Shown piece after piece: positions 18,673-28,500 of a stretch of DNA of 64,000 nucleotides; position 1 is the stretch's first letter, and each line of letters begins with the position of its first letter. The stretch covers positions 1 through 64,000 of the forward strand of contig NZ_JADEWO010000032.1 of the NCBI RefSeq assembly GCF_015207605.1. Reading direction: 5' to 3'. The notes under the pieces are model-generated. The model was given only the letters and a program-made list of their open reading frames with translations, was not told where the DNA came from and made no database searches. A program made the position numbers and the translations under genes. The stretch is from Oculatella sp. LEGE 06141 (GTDB lineage Bacteria; Cyanobacteriota; Cyanobacteriia; Elainellales; Elainellaceae).

Positions 18673-19689
18673 ATGCTGAGATTCATTCAACGGTTGCTGG
18701 CTCAAATTCAGGGTGAAACGCTACGGCTGCTGATTTTGGCAGGTATTGTTTTACTGGTCTGGGGCGTGTTTTCGCCGATTGGAACATTAGTCTGGTGGCT
18801 ACAGCAAGATATTGAAAGCCTGGGGCTGAAGCAAAGACGACTTCAAACTGCCCTGCCTGATGGTAATCCCAATTCATCTGAGGCGGATCTGCTGACGTGC
18901 TATATCATCTTTTTGACTGGAGTGGGAGATTTCTCTGCCAATCAGCTAGCTCCCGGCGAAGAACGGTTTTTAGAGCAGTTAGAGGCGCAGCATACAGACT
19001 GTGTTGTAGTCTCCGATGTCTTTCCCTATTCGGCTGCCAATGAAAGCCTGGAGGGTCGTCGTCTGCTGGCTCCTCTCTGGCGGTTTGCAGAACAGGCACG
19101 GGGATGGCTCGAAAACGCCAGTGTGTTAATCAAAATTCGTAACCTTTGGCGGTTTGCCATTTCAATCGATCGCCGCTACAGCCCGGTTTACAACTTTGGC
19201 ACAGCCACCGCGATCGTCGATCGGATGGACGCGGCTCAGCCCATTCCCAACGGCTCACAGCAACCCCTAAGGCTAATTTTGATTGGAACCAGCGGCGGGG
19301 CGCAAGTCGCTCTGGGGGCTGCGGATTATCTGGAGCAATGGCTCAATGCTGAACTGACTGTAGTGTCGGTGGGAGGTGTCTTTTCCGGCACAAACGGCTT
19401 CGATGTCGTCGATCGCGTCTATCACTTACAGGGAGAAGCCGACTGGATTGAAAACCTCAGCTACATTTTGTTTCCGTCCTGCTGGCCGTGGGTTGTTGGT
19501 TCACCGTTTAACCAGGCTCGGCGGCAGGGGCGGTTTTGGGTTTACGATACAGGTCCTCACGCCCACGACGGTGCAACGGGCTATTTTGGTCAAGCCCCAC
19601 TCGACCATGGCGATCGCCTGTATGTGGATCTCACCCTGAATGTGGTGAATCAACTTCCTATTTGGTCGGAACCCGCACCCTCTGACTAA
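18673..19689 (+). CDS. Membrane-anchored alpha/beta-hydrolase-like protein
   Basis: The N-terminus has one membrane segment (LRLLILAGIVLLVWGVF). The rest holds LILIGTSGGAQVALGAADYL, which looks like the nucleophile elbow of an alpha/beta hydrolase (GTSGG, Ser as nucleophile). Later Asp and His residues (VYDTGPHAHDG) could complete a triad. I do not recognise a named family, so the enzymatic role is inference. The frame is open from ATG 18580, but those extra 31 codons come largely from the inserted repeat element, so I start at ATG 18673. It is convergent with the next gene, with 8 bp between their stops. Confidence 0.72.
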   Translation: MLRFIQRLLAQIQGETLRLLILAGIVLLVWGVFSPIGTLVWWLQQDIESLGLKQRRLQTALPDGNPNSSEADLLTCYIIFLTGVGDFSANQLAPGEERFLEQLEAQHTDCVVVSDVFPYSAANESLEGRRLLAPLWRFAEQARGWLENASVLIKIRNLWRFAISIDRRYSPVYNFGTATAIVDRMDAAQPIPNGSQQPLRLILIGTSGGAQVALGAADYLEQWLNAELTVVSVGGVFSGTNGFDVVDRVYHLQGEADWIENLSYILFPSCWPWVVGSPFNQARRQGRFWVYDTGPHAHDGATGYFGQAPLDHGDRLYVDLTLNVVNQLPIWSEPAPSD

Positions 19690-19697
19690 TTCCCTCC

Positions 19698-20639
19698 CTA
19701 CAACATCCACTCCAGCCCGACCCCAACCCGGCTATCCTTATCCTGTGGTGCATTCTGCCGCTGCAACTGAGTCGAGAACCGTAACTGTTGGGTGACGGCA
19801 TAGCCCACTGAAACGGAGGTAATTCCCACTTCCTCGTCAGGTTGTCCTGGATTTACCCAGGTTTGCGATACCGATAGATCGGCAGCTCCTGTGCGAGACA
19901 GCGTCAGTTGCAGCCGCAGTCCCAGATGCAGGCCATCAGTAGTATAGGCATCCGTTTCCAACCGACGATAGCCTACAACGGGTGCCAGGTTGACATAGTT
20001 GCCCAGGGGCAGCACGTAATAGCGCAGGTCAGCTCCATAGGTTTGGCGATCGCCATCCAGCGTGGTTTCCACATCGGCACTAACCGTTGCGCCACTGCGC
20101 CCCAGAAACACATCTTCAACGCCAAACTGCACGCCTGCGGCATCGTCCGTTGACGGAACCTGAACATACCCCAGGTGCAACCGGGTGCGAAAACCAGGGT
20201 CGTTCTGCATCTCAGCCTGGACGTTGGGCACCTGCTCCAACCATCGTTGCAGCACTGGACTGCCCTCGATGATCGCCGGATCGAGGTTGAGCTGTTCTGC
20301 TGGAGAACTGGCAGGGAGCGGAGCCACAACAGGGAGCAGCTCTTGCGCTGTTGTTACGTCTCCGGCCTGAGGATGGGTTAGACCCTCTTGCCAGGTCGCC
20401 GGATTTGGCTTGCGCTGTACTGTTTTACTGGCAATGGTGTTTGTCCTCTGAAGGGTGAGCGGTTGGGCGATCGCTCCCTCAGCAGCCATCAGGCTAACAA
20501 CCGCCAGTGCCAACGAAAGGCACGGTAGAAACCAACTGCTTGGAGTTCTGCATCGCTCTCGAACGAAGCCATCCCTGCGGCTGGTGGTACTATTCCCTGC
20601 CAAGGGTAAGGTACCCTGGCTATACAATCGTCTATTCAT
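19698..20639 (-). CDS. Putative outer-membrane beta-barrel protein
   Basis: A long basic leader, then a hydrophobic signal sequence (SWFLPCLSLALAVVSLMAAEGAIAQP), export it. After a linker rich in Thr/Ala/Pro, residues from about 150 alternate polar and non-polar residues in strands (GVQFGVEDVFLGRSGATVSADVE, HLGLRLQLTLSR, VSVGYAVTQQLRFSTQL) and end in GVGLEWML. This is typical of an eight- or ten-stranded barrel in the outer membrane. No named family is recognised. The start could lie further in, closer to the signal sequence. Confidence 0.68.
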   Translation of the reverse strand: MNRRLYSQGTLPLAGNSTTSRRDGFVRERCRTPSSWFLPCLSLALAVVSLMAAEGAIAQPLTLQRTNTIASKTVQRKPNPATWQEGLTHPQAGDVTTAQELLPVVAPLPASSPAEQLNLDPAIIEGSPVLQRWLEQVPNVQAEMQNDPGFRTRLHLGYVQVPSTDDAAGVQFGVEDVFLGRSGATVSADVETTLDGDRQTYGADLRYYVLPLGNYVNLAPVVGYRRLETDAYTTDGLHLGLRLQLTLSRTGAADLSVSQTWVNPGQPDEEVGITSVSVGYAVTQQLRFSTQLQRQNAPQDKDSRVGVGLEWML

Positions 20640-20699
20640 GAAGCAATGTTGTCAGAATGCCTGCTCATCTGTTGTAACTGACTCGATCAAAAACAGCGC

Positions 20700-20732
20700 A
20701 AAAAAAGCGGCTCTGCTTTAAACAGAACCGCT
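20700..20732 (-). terminator. Rho-independent terminator of acsF
   Basis: Read on the minus strand, a 10-bp stem (AGCGGTTCTG with CAGAGCCGCT, one wobble pair) is followed by seven T. It begins 24 bp after the acsF stop. Confidence 0.85.
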
Positions 20733-20755
20733 ATACCCGAGGGGTGAAACTAAAC

Positions 20756-21832
20756 CTAACGAGCTTTACCTTGCATCGCAGCCGCATTGATCGGCTTCAT
20801 GAAATAAAGCCGCACCAAGTTTGCACCAATGGTGACAATGTGAGGCAGCTTCTGGAAGAACTGAACCACTGTAGGAGCGTTGGAATGACCAGCCGCTTGC
20901 AGCTTCAAGTTGGCGGCTGAAGCAGAATCCATCAGTTCAAAGAACTTCGGATGGTCTACATCCAAAACCACCGGGAAGACGCGTGCTGCTGTCTCGTTGG
21001 TTTTGCGAATAACATGAATGTCGTACTCGCGTGCATCCAGCCCTAACGATCTGTAGAAATCCGATCGCTGAATATCGTTGAGATACATCGTGGCAAACAC
21101 CGATAGCAAGAAAAATCGGCTCCAGAGGCGTGCTTTCCAGTCATTTAAAAACTGGGGCTGCGACTGCATAATGGCATCAAAGAAATCGCCGTGGCGGTTC
21201 TCATCCTGACACCAGTTCTCAAAGAAGCGGAAGATGGGGTAGATGCGATCTTCGGGATGAGCCTCAAGATGACGATAAATGGTGATGTATCGCCAATAGC
21301 CGATCTTTTCGGACAGGTACGTGGCGTAGAAGATGAACTTGGGCTTAAAGAAGGTATAGCTGCGGCTCTTGGTCAGAAACCCCAAATCAAGCGACAGGCT
21401 AAAATCTGACATCGCTTTGTTGAGGAATCCGGCATGGCGTGCCTCGTCTCGTGCCATCAGCGTAAAGCACTCGGCCAGAACCGGGCTTTTGTCTTTCAGC
21501 CGCCGCCCTAATTCTTTGTAGAGTAGGAAACCAGAAAACTCTGCCGTGCAAGAGCGCTCTAAAAACTCAATGAAGAGCTGACGAGTTTCGCCATCGATGT
21601 GATCCCAGGACTGCTGAAACTCCTCGTCTCGCACGAAATGGTGGCGGTTGTAGTCTGTTCGAAACTCTTCTAAAATCGCCAGGAGTTCGTCTTCATTGAC
21701 CGAGATGTCCATTGTTGACATCTCATCAAAGTCTGTCGTGTAGAAGCGTGGGGTGAGAATGGTTTCCTTCGCTGGAGATTTAACCCCAGGCCGAAGTTCT
21801 TCAACATTAGGTTTTTTAAGAGAATCGACCAT
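20756..21832 (-). CDS. acsF: Magnesium-protoporphyrin IX monomethyl ester (oxidative) cyclase
   Basis: AcsF is the membrane-associated di-iron enzyme that forms ring E of chlorophyll, turning Mg-protoporphyrin monomethyl ester into protochlorophyllide with oxygen. The iron-ligand motifs are present: [19 protein letters not shown] and [10 protein letters not shown]. The length of 358 residues and the opening MVDSLKKPN are typical. ATG 21832 is preceded by GGAAG at good spacing; a GTG four codons upstream is less likely. The gene is transcribed alone, with its own terminator. The sequence alone does not show whether this is the aerobic (ChlAI) or low-oxygen (ChlAII) paralogue. Confidence 0.97.
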   Translation of the reverse strand: MVDSLKKPNVEELRPGVKSPAKETILTPRFYTTDFDEMSTMDISVNEDELLAILEEFRTDYNRHHFVRDEEFQQSWDHIDGETRQLFIEFLERSCTAEFSGFLLYKELGRRLKDKSPVLAECFTLMARDEARHAGFLNKAMSDFSLSLDLGFLTKSRSYTFFKPKFIFYATYLSEKIGYWRYITIYRHLEAHPEDRIYPIFRFFENWCQDENRHGDFFDAIMQSQPQFLNDWKARLWSRFFLLSVFATMYLNDIQRSDFYRSLGLDAREYDIHVIRKTNETAARVFPVVLDVDHPKFFELMDSASAANLKLQAAGHSNAPTVVQFFQKLPHIVTIGANLVRLYFMKPINAAAMQGKAR

Positions 21833-22252
21833 GTGTACTTCCACTCGTTTCTAATCTTCTTTTACCTCAGCCGCCGTGCCCTGAAATGAAACAGCATTCT
21901 CGCCAGGCAGCACGCGCCAGGATTACGCTGAACGTAATATGCATCAAACTATTACGTCATCAAGTCTACAACGCTACACGAGAGTAAAGGGGGCAGCAGT
22001 ATTAAGAGTTAATACAAACCGTTATGAGTATGACTTTGAGGTTGCGATTTAAGTCATTTCGTTGACATTTGTCTTCTTTGTTTCTTACCTTGCCGCCAGC
22101 ACCCAGATGGATAAAGCGCCACAGTATCAATGCGACTCGTCTCTGGACAATTTATTGCGACCTTAACCTAACCTTTGTTCCCTGTTCAGATCATCTTTAG
22201 TTTTGGCTGCTAATCTCGTGTTGCAATGGCAAAATGCTTCTTTGTAAGGGGC

Positions 22253-22362
22253 GGCGTTGCTGAACGATGGTATGCAAGCAATGAGGTTGCCCCTGTAGGG
22301 GGTAATACCTTATAGGGGCATACCTTGCCTGTGCAAGGTTAATCCATCAAATCAGCAATGCC
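22253..22362. mobile_element. Miniature inverted-repeat element, relative of 18539-18634
   Basis: A 110-bp element with ends GGCGTTGCTGA and TCAGCAATGCC (one mismatch as inverted repeats). It shares the inner TGTAGGGG-TAAT block with the copy at 18539. No target duplication is visible, so it is probably older. Confidence 0.68.
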
Positions 22363-22482
22363 CTGCTTGGAAAGATGCCATTGAATCAACCAGATGGTTT
22401 CGTTAGATTGACCTGCTTTTGAATCGTCTGGATTGATTGGCCGAAATTTGTGCTTGAAACTGAAGCTATTTACGTCATTTTT

Positions 22483-22493
22483 GGGTGGGGAGT
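22483..22493 (+). promoter_or_regulatory. Predicted Yfr1 pairing site over the porin ribosome-binding site
   Basis: The segment GGGTGGGGAGT lies 7 bases before ATG 22501 and includes the Shine-Dalgarno sequence GGGGAG. Against Yfr1's ACTCCTCACAC it forms nine consecutive pairs (22485-22493, one G-U) plus one more after a mismatch. Because the Yfr1 motif itself resembles an anti-Shine-Dalgarno, part of this match is expected by chance. Confidence 0.5.
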
Positions 22494-22500
22494 GTTTGCT

Positions 22501-24210
22501 ATGGTGTCGAAGGGTTTAACAAAAGCTTGGTTCGTGGCTCCGCTGATTGGAAGCGTGGTTGTGCTGGCTACGTTTCCAGCATTGGCTTCTGAGATGGGAA
22601 CTGATGCTTTATCTGAATCAGAATTGTCAGCCACAGAAGTCGATCGCCTTGATTTTCCAACAGAGATGGCGGATCAATCGGCTACCGATTTTTCAACACA
22701 ACAGACGTTGATTGAGCCGTCTGCTGTGGGTGGCGTTGATGCAATTGAAGCATTGCCCGCAACCTCAGAAATGACAGACGTTTCGTCGCTGGAGCAGATC
22801 GATTCAACACGCCAGATGGGGCAGGTTACGTCCATCTCGCAGTTATCAGATGTGCAGCCGACCGACTGGGCATTCCAGGCTTTGCAATCGCTGGTGGAAC
22901 GCTATGGGGTCATTGCGGGTTATCCAGATGGCACGTACCGGGGCAACCGGGCAATGACTCGCTATGAATTTGCGGCGGGCTTAAACGCGGCGCTCGATCG
23001 CGTCAATGAGCTGATTGCCGCCGGGTTGGCCGATGCTGTTACCCGTGAAGACCTGGCAACGCTGCAACGGTTACAAGAAGAATTTGCTGCTGAACTAGCG
23101 ACGCTGCGGGGTCGAGTAGATGCCCTTGAAGCGCGTACTGCTGAGCTGGAAGCCAACCAGTTTTCAACCACAACGGTGTTACAAGGTCGTACCCAATTCC
23201 TTGTTTCTGCACCTTTTGAGGAAGATGAACAATTTGATGATCAGGTGATTTTTGGGTATCGAGTTCGCCTTAATTTTGACACTAGCTTCTTTGGCGAAGA
23301 CCGCTTGAGAACCCGGTTAGAGGCAGAAGACTTGCAACAGTTTGAAGGAGATCCTCTCGGCTTCCAAGCTGGGGGTAACAGCGAAGGTAATTTTCGCTTG
23401 GATGACTTGATTTATACCCTCCCAGCAGGCGATCGCGTTGGCTTTACCATTGGTGCTATTGGTCTAGACATTGATGATCTGGTTCCTAACGTCACCTATC
23501 CTCTCGGTGCTAGCTCAGATACGGGTGCAATTTCTGAGTTTGCCGATCCGCGTCAATATGAGCAAGGGTTTGCAGGCAGTGGTGCGGGTGCTGGCATCGA
23601 GTTTCAGCTCATTGACAACGACAACTTTGGGCTTAACCTGGCGGGTGGTTACGTAGCAGATGATCCAAACAATCCGGATGCTGGCAATGGGTTCTTCAAC
23701 GGAGACTATAGCGCGATCGCCCAGTTAACCTTCACTAGCGGCTTTGTAGATGCGGCATTAACCTACGTCAATGCCTATTCTGGCTCTCCCTTTGATGTTG
23801 ATATTTACACAGTGGAGGGGCCAGCCGTAGCCAATACTTACGGTGGACAGATCAACTTCAAACTGTTCGATGATGCTGTTCAAATTGGGGGGGGTGCGGC
23901 TTATACCGACGTTGATGGGATTGGTGCCAGAGATGATTACGATCTTTGGAGTTATCAAGGAACGCTTGCCTTTCCCGATCTGGGAGGAGAAGGGAATTTG
24001 CTAGGTATCCTGGCTGGTGTACCGTCCTATACGCGCGATTTGCCAGGGCAATCTAGAGACACTGCCTTCCTCGCTGAGGTCTTCTATCGCTATGCTCTCA
24101 ACGACAACATTGCGCTGACACCAAGCATTATCTACATCTCCGATCCGTTCAACGACAATGAGAACGATGAGACGTTCATTGGTTCACTCCGAACAACCTT
24201 TAGCTTCTAG
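22501..24210 (+). CDS. SLH-domain outer-membrane porin (OprB / iron-uptake porin family)
   Basis: A signal peptide (VAPLIGSVVVLATFPALASE) is followed by an acidic linker. An S-layer-homology domain, which anchors to the wall, lies at about residues 120-170 (VQPTDWAFQALQSLVERYGVIAGYPDGTYRG). A short coiled coil (LATLRGRVDALEARTAELEANQ) precedes an OprB-type beta-barrel ending in the C-terminal Phe (LRTTFSF). These are the major porins (Som type) of cyanobacterial outer membranes, passing inorganic ions and small solutes. I start at ATG 22501, which has the strong ribosome-binding site GGGGAG and the signal peptide; an in-frame GTG at 22450 is unlikely. The leader may pair with Yfr1. Confidence 0.93.
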   Translation: MVSKGLTKAWFVAPLIGSVVVLATFPALASEMGTDALSESELSATEVDRLDFPTEMADQSATDFSTQQTLIEPSAVGGVDAIEALPATSEMTDVSSLEQIDSTRQMGQVTSISQLSDVQPTDWAFQALQSLVERYGVIAGYPDGTYRGNRAMTRYEFAAGLNAALDRVNELIAAGLADAVTREDLATLQRLQEEFAAELATLRGRVDALEARTAELEANQFSTTTVLQGRTQFLVSAPFEEDEQFDDQVIFGYRVRLNFDTSFFGEDRLRTRLEAEDLQQFEGDPLGFQAGGNSEGNFRLDDLIYTLPAGDRVGFTIGAIGLDIDDLVPNVTYPLGASSDTGAISEFADPRQYEQGFAGSGAGAGIEFQLIDNDNFGLNLAGGYVADDPNNPDAGNGFFNGDYSAIAQLTFTSGFVDAALTYVNAYSGSPFDVDIYTVEGPAVANTYGGQINFKLFDDAVQIGGGAAYTDVDGIGARDDYDLWSYQGTLAFPDLGGEGNLLGILAGVPSYTRDLPGQSRDTAFLAEVFYRYALNDNIALTPSIIYISDPFNDNENDETFIGSLRTTFSF

Positions 24211-24304
24211 CCATTAGCTAAACGCCTGGTTGCTCCTTGACGGTGTGGCAGATGGGTTAAGCCTCATCTCACACCGAATATCTCAATGTCGGACTATAAA
24301 CTCC

Positions 24305-24329
24305 AGCCCCGCTCGCGAGCGGGGCTTTT
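24305..24329 (+). terminator. Rho-independent terminator downstream of the porin
   Basis: A perfect palindrome (24305-24326, core CCCCGCTCGCGAGCGGGG) is followed by TTTT. It lies 95 bp after the porin stop. The remainder of the 350-bp gap up to the TM2 gene shows nothing further. Confidence 0.85.
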
Positions 24330-24560
24330 CTGTGGAAGTCGTTCAGGTTGGCGGTACGATCGCCCCTCAGATAAAGCTTTTTTGGATAATCGTGTCATTT
24401 TTCGCCCGTCTTAGAATAGCGCTTTTATAATTGATGCAGTGTTCTTCAGGATCTTAGTCACCCCAACTAAGCCACGGTTCGTCTAGCCCCAACATTGAGC
24501 CGAGAACCAATTAGCCGTTTCTCTTATCAATTCCATTCAGCAGCTTTGAGGCGATCGCAG

Positions 24561-25091
24561 ATGAATGACACCAAAACCAGCTATCTATTGTGGCTCGGCG
24601 TTTTCTTTGGAGCAGCCGGACTTCATCGTCTCCACAATCGGAAGATTGCGTCTGGGTTGCTTTGGTTTTGCACCTACGGATTGTTTGGCGTTGGACAGTT
24701 GGTTGACCTGTTCCTGATTCCCAACATGGTTGAAGAGCACAACTTGCGGCTACGAGCCAAACTGGGTACCTCTCCTACAGGAGTCCCTCTGAACCAGTCC
24801 ACTATTCAATTTGTCATACCACCAGAGGCGATCGCCCAATCGGGGCCACCATCTGTCTCGTCCCAGTCGGCTGAGGCAAAATCGTTGACCCGCGAACAGA
24901 TGATGATTAAGTTGCTGAAGTCGGCAGAGTCCCGAGGCGGCAAAATTTCTGTCACACAAGGCGTACTCGATACAGGGTTGGGGTTTGAAGAAGTTGAAGC
25001 AATCCTGAAAGATATGTCTCGGTTGGGATATGTGGCGATCGAAAATCATCCGTCTACAGGCGTTGTCACCTACAACTTCCTGGAGCTGTAA
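24561..25091 (+). CDS. TM2-domain membrane protein with winged-helix-like C-terminus
   Basis: The N-terminal TM2 domain spans about residues 5-55: two membrane helices around the GAAGLHRLHNRKIASGLLW turn, with YGLFGVGQLVDLFLIP. A variable linker follows. The last 65 residues (REQMMIKLLKSAESRGGKISVTQ, then VEAILKDMSRLGYVAI) look like a winged helix, a combination seen in other cyanobacteria. The function is unknown. ATG 24561 starts just before the domain; an upstream in-frame start at 24495 would add 22 residues without a recognisable role. Confidence 0.85.
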   Translation: MNDTKTSYLLWLGVFFGAAGLHRLHNRKIASGLLWFCTYGLFGVGQLVDLFLIPNMVEEHNLRLRAKLGTSPTGVPLNQSTIQFVIPPEAIAQSGPPSVSSQSAEAKSLTREQMMIKLLKSAESRGGKISVTQGVLDTGLGFEEVEAILKDMSRLGYVAIENHPSTGVVTYNFLEL

Positions 25092-25599
25092 TAGTTTCAA
25101 TGTTGGTGCAGCCAGGCTCTGACCCCAGTAACAGAGCCAACTCTCGTTTCTTTAGCCTCATTGAACTGCATTAATAGTTAGGGTTACTCGTTTCAAACTA
25201 TTAGTAACTCTACCTTGCGATGTGTTCTGCTCCACCTGAGGATAGTTGCAAACCAGGGTAGAAAATAGGTTTGCTATTAATAGATACACTTGGTAGAAAA
25301 ATCGCTAGAAGCCAGCGCTAGCGCTAGGCTGAATCTAGACTTTTAATAAACACTGAAACAGTTGTGCAGCACTATCTAACTCTTAGAGCTGGCTCCATTT
25401 CTGTTTCACTTTTACACGTTGATAATCGCTTAAACGTTGCGTCATTTCATTCAATTCAGCTTTTTCATCTGCGGCAGCATAACAGTTGCCGACGGATTGT
25501 CGTGGTTGGTTGGATCTGTTTCGTTTTAGTTCAGATTTAGTTCAAAGCCTCTGTTTTTTAGCTGTTTGATATACGCCAATTCATGTCTGTATAAGACAA
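25092..25599. other. Intergenic region upstream of the hybrid kinase
   Basis: About 500 bp, more AT-rich than the neighbouring genes. It contains one short palindrome (AGCGCTAGCGCT at 25314-25325) and no recognisable gene, RNA or terminator. Confidence 0.5.
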
Positions 25600-28500
25600 A
25601 TGATTTACCCAAACTCGTCCGCAAGTTCACTCAGTTCTCAGCCTGTCAAGGTCGAAAGTCCACCGCTGTTGCGATCGCCCAAGGCGATTATTGGGCTGGT
25701 AGGTCTGGCTATTGTCTATTTTATGCTAGCCAGGCTAACCCTTTCGGTACTCCATAGCAACGAACTCATTTCCCCGGTGTGGTCTCCAGCAGGCTTCAAT
25801 CTTGGCATCCTGCTGCTAATTGGCAGGCTGGGATTACCCATTGTTGGGCTAAGCAGTGCCGGGTTTGTGCTCTCGCTGGGGTTGCCGTGGAGTGTTGCCG
25901 TTGGCATGACCGTTGGCATTACGCTTCAGGCGTTGGCAGCGGCGACACTGTTACGTCGCACTCGCTTCAACGTCCAGCTTAGCCAGGTGCGGGATGTGGG
26001 AGGGCTGGTGCTGTTTGGGGGGCTGTTCTCCACCCCGATCGCGCCAGTGGTAGGGTTTATTAGCCTGTGGCTGGGTGGCGTTTATACCTGGAATCAATTT
26101 CCAGAACTCGTTGGAGAGTGGTGGTTGAGTGATGCCATTTCGGTTCTGGTTGTTACTCCGGTTTTATTGAGCTGGTTTATGCCGTTGCCTCAGGGTAAAC
26201 CTGTGGATGATACTATCCCACGGCTGCAACGAGTGGTTGAAATCGTTCTCTGGTTCTTGTTGCTAATTACGCTGAGTTGGTTGGGGTTTATTTGCTCTTG
26301 CTACCCAGGGTCAACCCTTTACCCAATTGAATATCTGCCGTTCCCGCTGGTTATTTGGGCGGCTCTACGGTTGGGGCAACGGGGAACCACGTTGAGTAAT
26401 TTGATGATTGCGGCGATCGCAGCGTGGGGGGCGACCCAGGGCAGCAGTTTGTCTTGGGCAAGCGGGGAGTTGCGATCGATCGTGTTTCTACAAGCCTTTT
26501 TAGGTGTAATAACCGTCACAGGCTTGTTGCTGGCAGCAACCGTCTCCGAACGGCAGCAGGCGATCGATCAGCTTCAAGTATTGGCAGATGACCTCGATCG
26601 GCAAGTGGTAGAGCGCAGCGAGCAACTCAAGGCCAGCGAAGCGCGAGCCAGCCAACTGATCGAGTCGAACCTGATTGGGATTGTGTTTTGGGATGGACAG
26701 GGCAACATCCTGGAAGCTAATCAAGCTTTTTGTACTCTAATCGGCTATAGCTGCGACGAAGTCATGCGCGGAGAGGTAAATTGGCTAGAAGTAGTGCCAC
26801 CGGAACGGCGATATCTCGACCAGCAATGGCTGAGAGAGATGCGCCATGCAGAACAACACTCTCCGCTTGAAACAGAGTATATCCGTAAAGACGGTCAGCG
26901 GGTGCCTGCCCTGGTGGGTGCCACGTTTCTAGAAGGATCGGATAATTTTGGCTTTAGTTTCGTGCTCGATCTGACGGAATACAAACGGACGCGAACGGCA
27001 TTAGAAGAGAGCGAAAAGCGATTCCGGCGGCTGGTTGAGTCCAATATGTTTGGTGTCGTTTTTGGCAATTTCAACGATGGAATTCGCTATGCCAATGACT
27101 ACTTTCTGCAAATGATGCACTACAGCAAAGACGAGCTGCTTTCTGGAAAAATTCAGTGGAAACAGCTTACCCCATCAGAGTTTCAAAATTCTGATGCCCG
27201 CAGTGCTAAAGAGTTAAAGACGCTCGGAGTTTGTACTCCTATCGAGAAAAACTATACCCGCGACGATGGCAGCCAGATTCCGGTACTTATTGGAGGTGCC
27301 TTACTGCAAGAACCATACGACCAGCAGCAAGAGCTAATTGCTTTCTACTTAGATCTGAGCGAGCGTAAACGAACAGAAGAAGCCCTGCGTCTGCTAGCGG
27401 AGGTGGGAACGGTGCTGACGACCTCACTCGATTACAAGAATACGTTGAAGCGCATTGCCAGATTAGCAGTTCCCGGCCTGGCTGATTATTGCCTCATCTT
27501 TACGGTGGAAGAGTCTAACTCCATTCGGTGTCTTGCCGCTACCCATGTGCTTCCTGAGTGCGAAACCCTGTTGCACCAGCTCGAACCGCTGGGGCCGGCA
27601 CCGCTCGAGGATACCAATCCGTTGATCATGAAAGTGATGCGGAGTGGGCGATCGCGCTTTATCCCAGAGGTAGCCAGGTTGCCAATACCTGAATTGATGC
27701 ATACGGAACAACTGGTCACAGCTCAGCCCGAGCTATGGCCCACTTCACTGATGTTGGTGCCTCTGACGGCACGAGGCAGAACCCTGGGGGTATTAGTCTT
27801 AGCCACCACAGAATCCAAGCGACACTATGAACCCATTGATTTAGCGCTAGCCGAAGATGTGGCACGACGCGTAGGCATGGCGATGGATAATGCGCGGCTC
27901 TATCGTCAGGCGCAAGAAGTCAATCGCATTAAGGACGAGTTTTTGGCGACCCTATCCCATGAGTTGCGATCGCCTCTCAACGGCATTTTAGGATGGGCAC
28001 AACTGCTGCGCCGACGGCAGTTCGATCAGGCAACCGCCGCACAGGGGTTAGAAACGATTGAGCGCAATGCTAAGGCACAAGTGCAGCTCATTGACGACCT
28101 GTTAGATATTTCTCGCATCATTCGAGGCAAGCTGCGGCTCAATGTCCGTCCGATGGACTTGCCGCCCGTCATTGAAGCCGCTATTGAAGCTATGCGCCCA
28201 GCCGCCGATGCTAAAGGTATTCTGCTGCAAAGCCGCTTAGACAGCACCGCTGGCCCTGTTTCTGGCGACCCCGATCGCCTGCAACAGATGTTATGGAACT
28301 TATTGTCTAATGCCATCAAGTTTACCCCCCAGGGAGGCCGGGTTGAGGTTCGTTTAAGCCGAACGAGCCGATATGCCGAGATTGCTGTAATCGATACTGG
28401 CCGAGGCATCAATCCTGAGTTTCTGCCCTATGTGTTCGAGCGGTTCCGGCAGGCAGACGGTTCCATCACCCGTTCTCACGGTGGCTTAGGGTTAGGTTTG

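Larger units (their letters stand above)
21833..22500. other. Divergent intergenic region acsF / porin
   Basis: About 670 bp. It contains the inverted-repeat element at 22253-22362 and the porin leader. The remaining left part (21845-22250) should carry the acsF promoter, but I could not place it with confidence. No RNA gene is recognisable. Confidence 0.5.
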
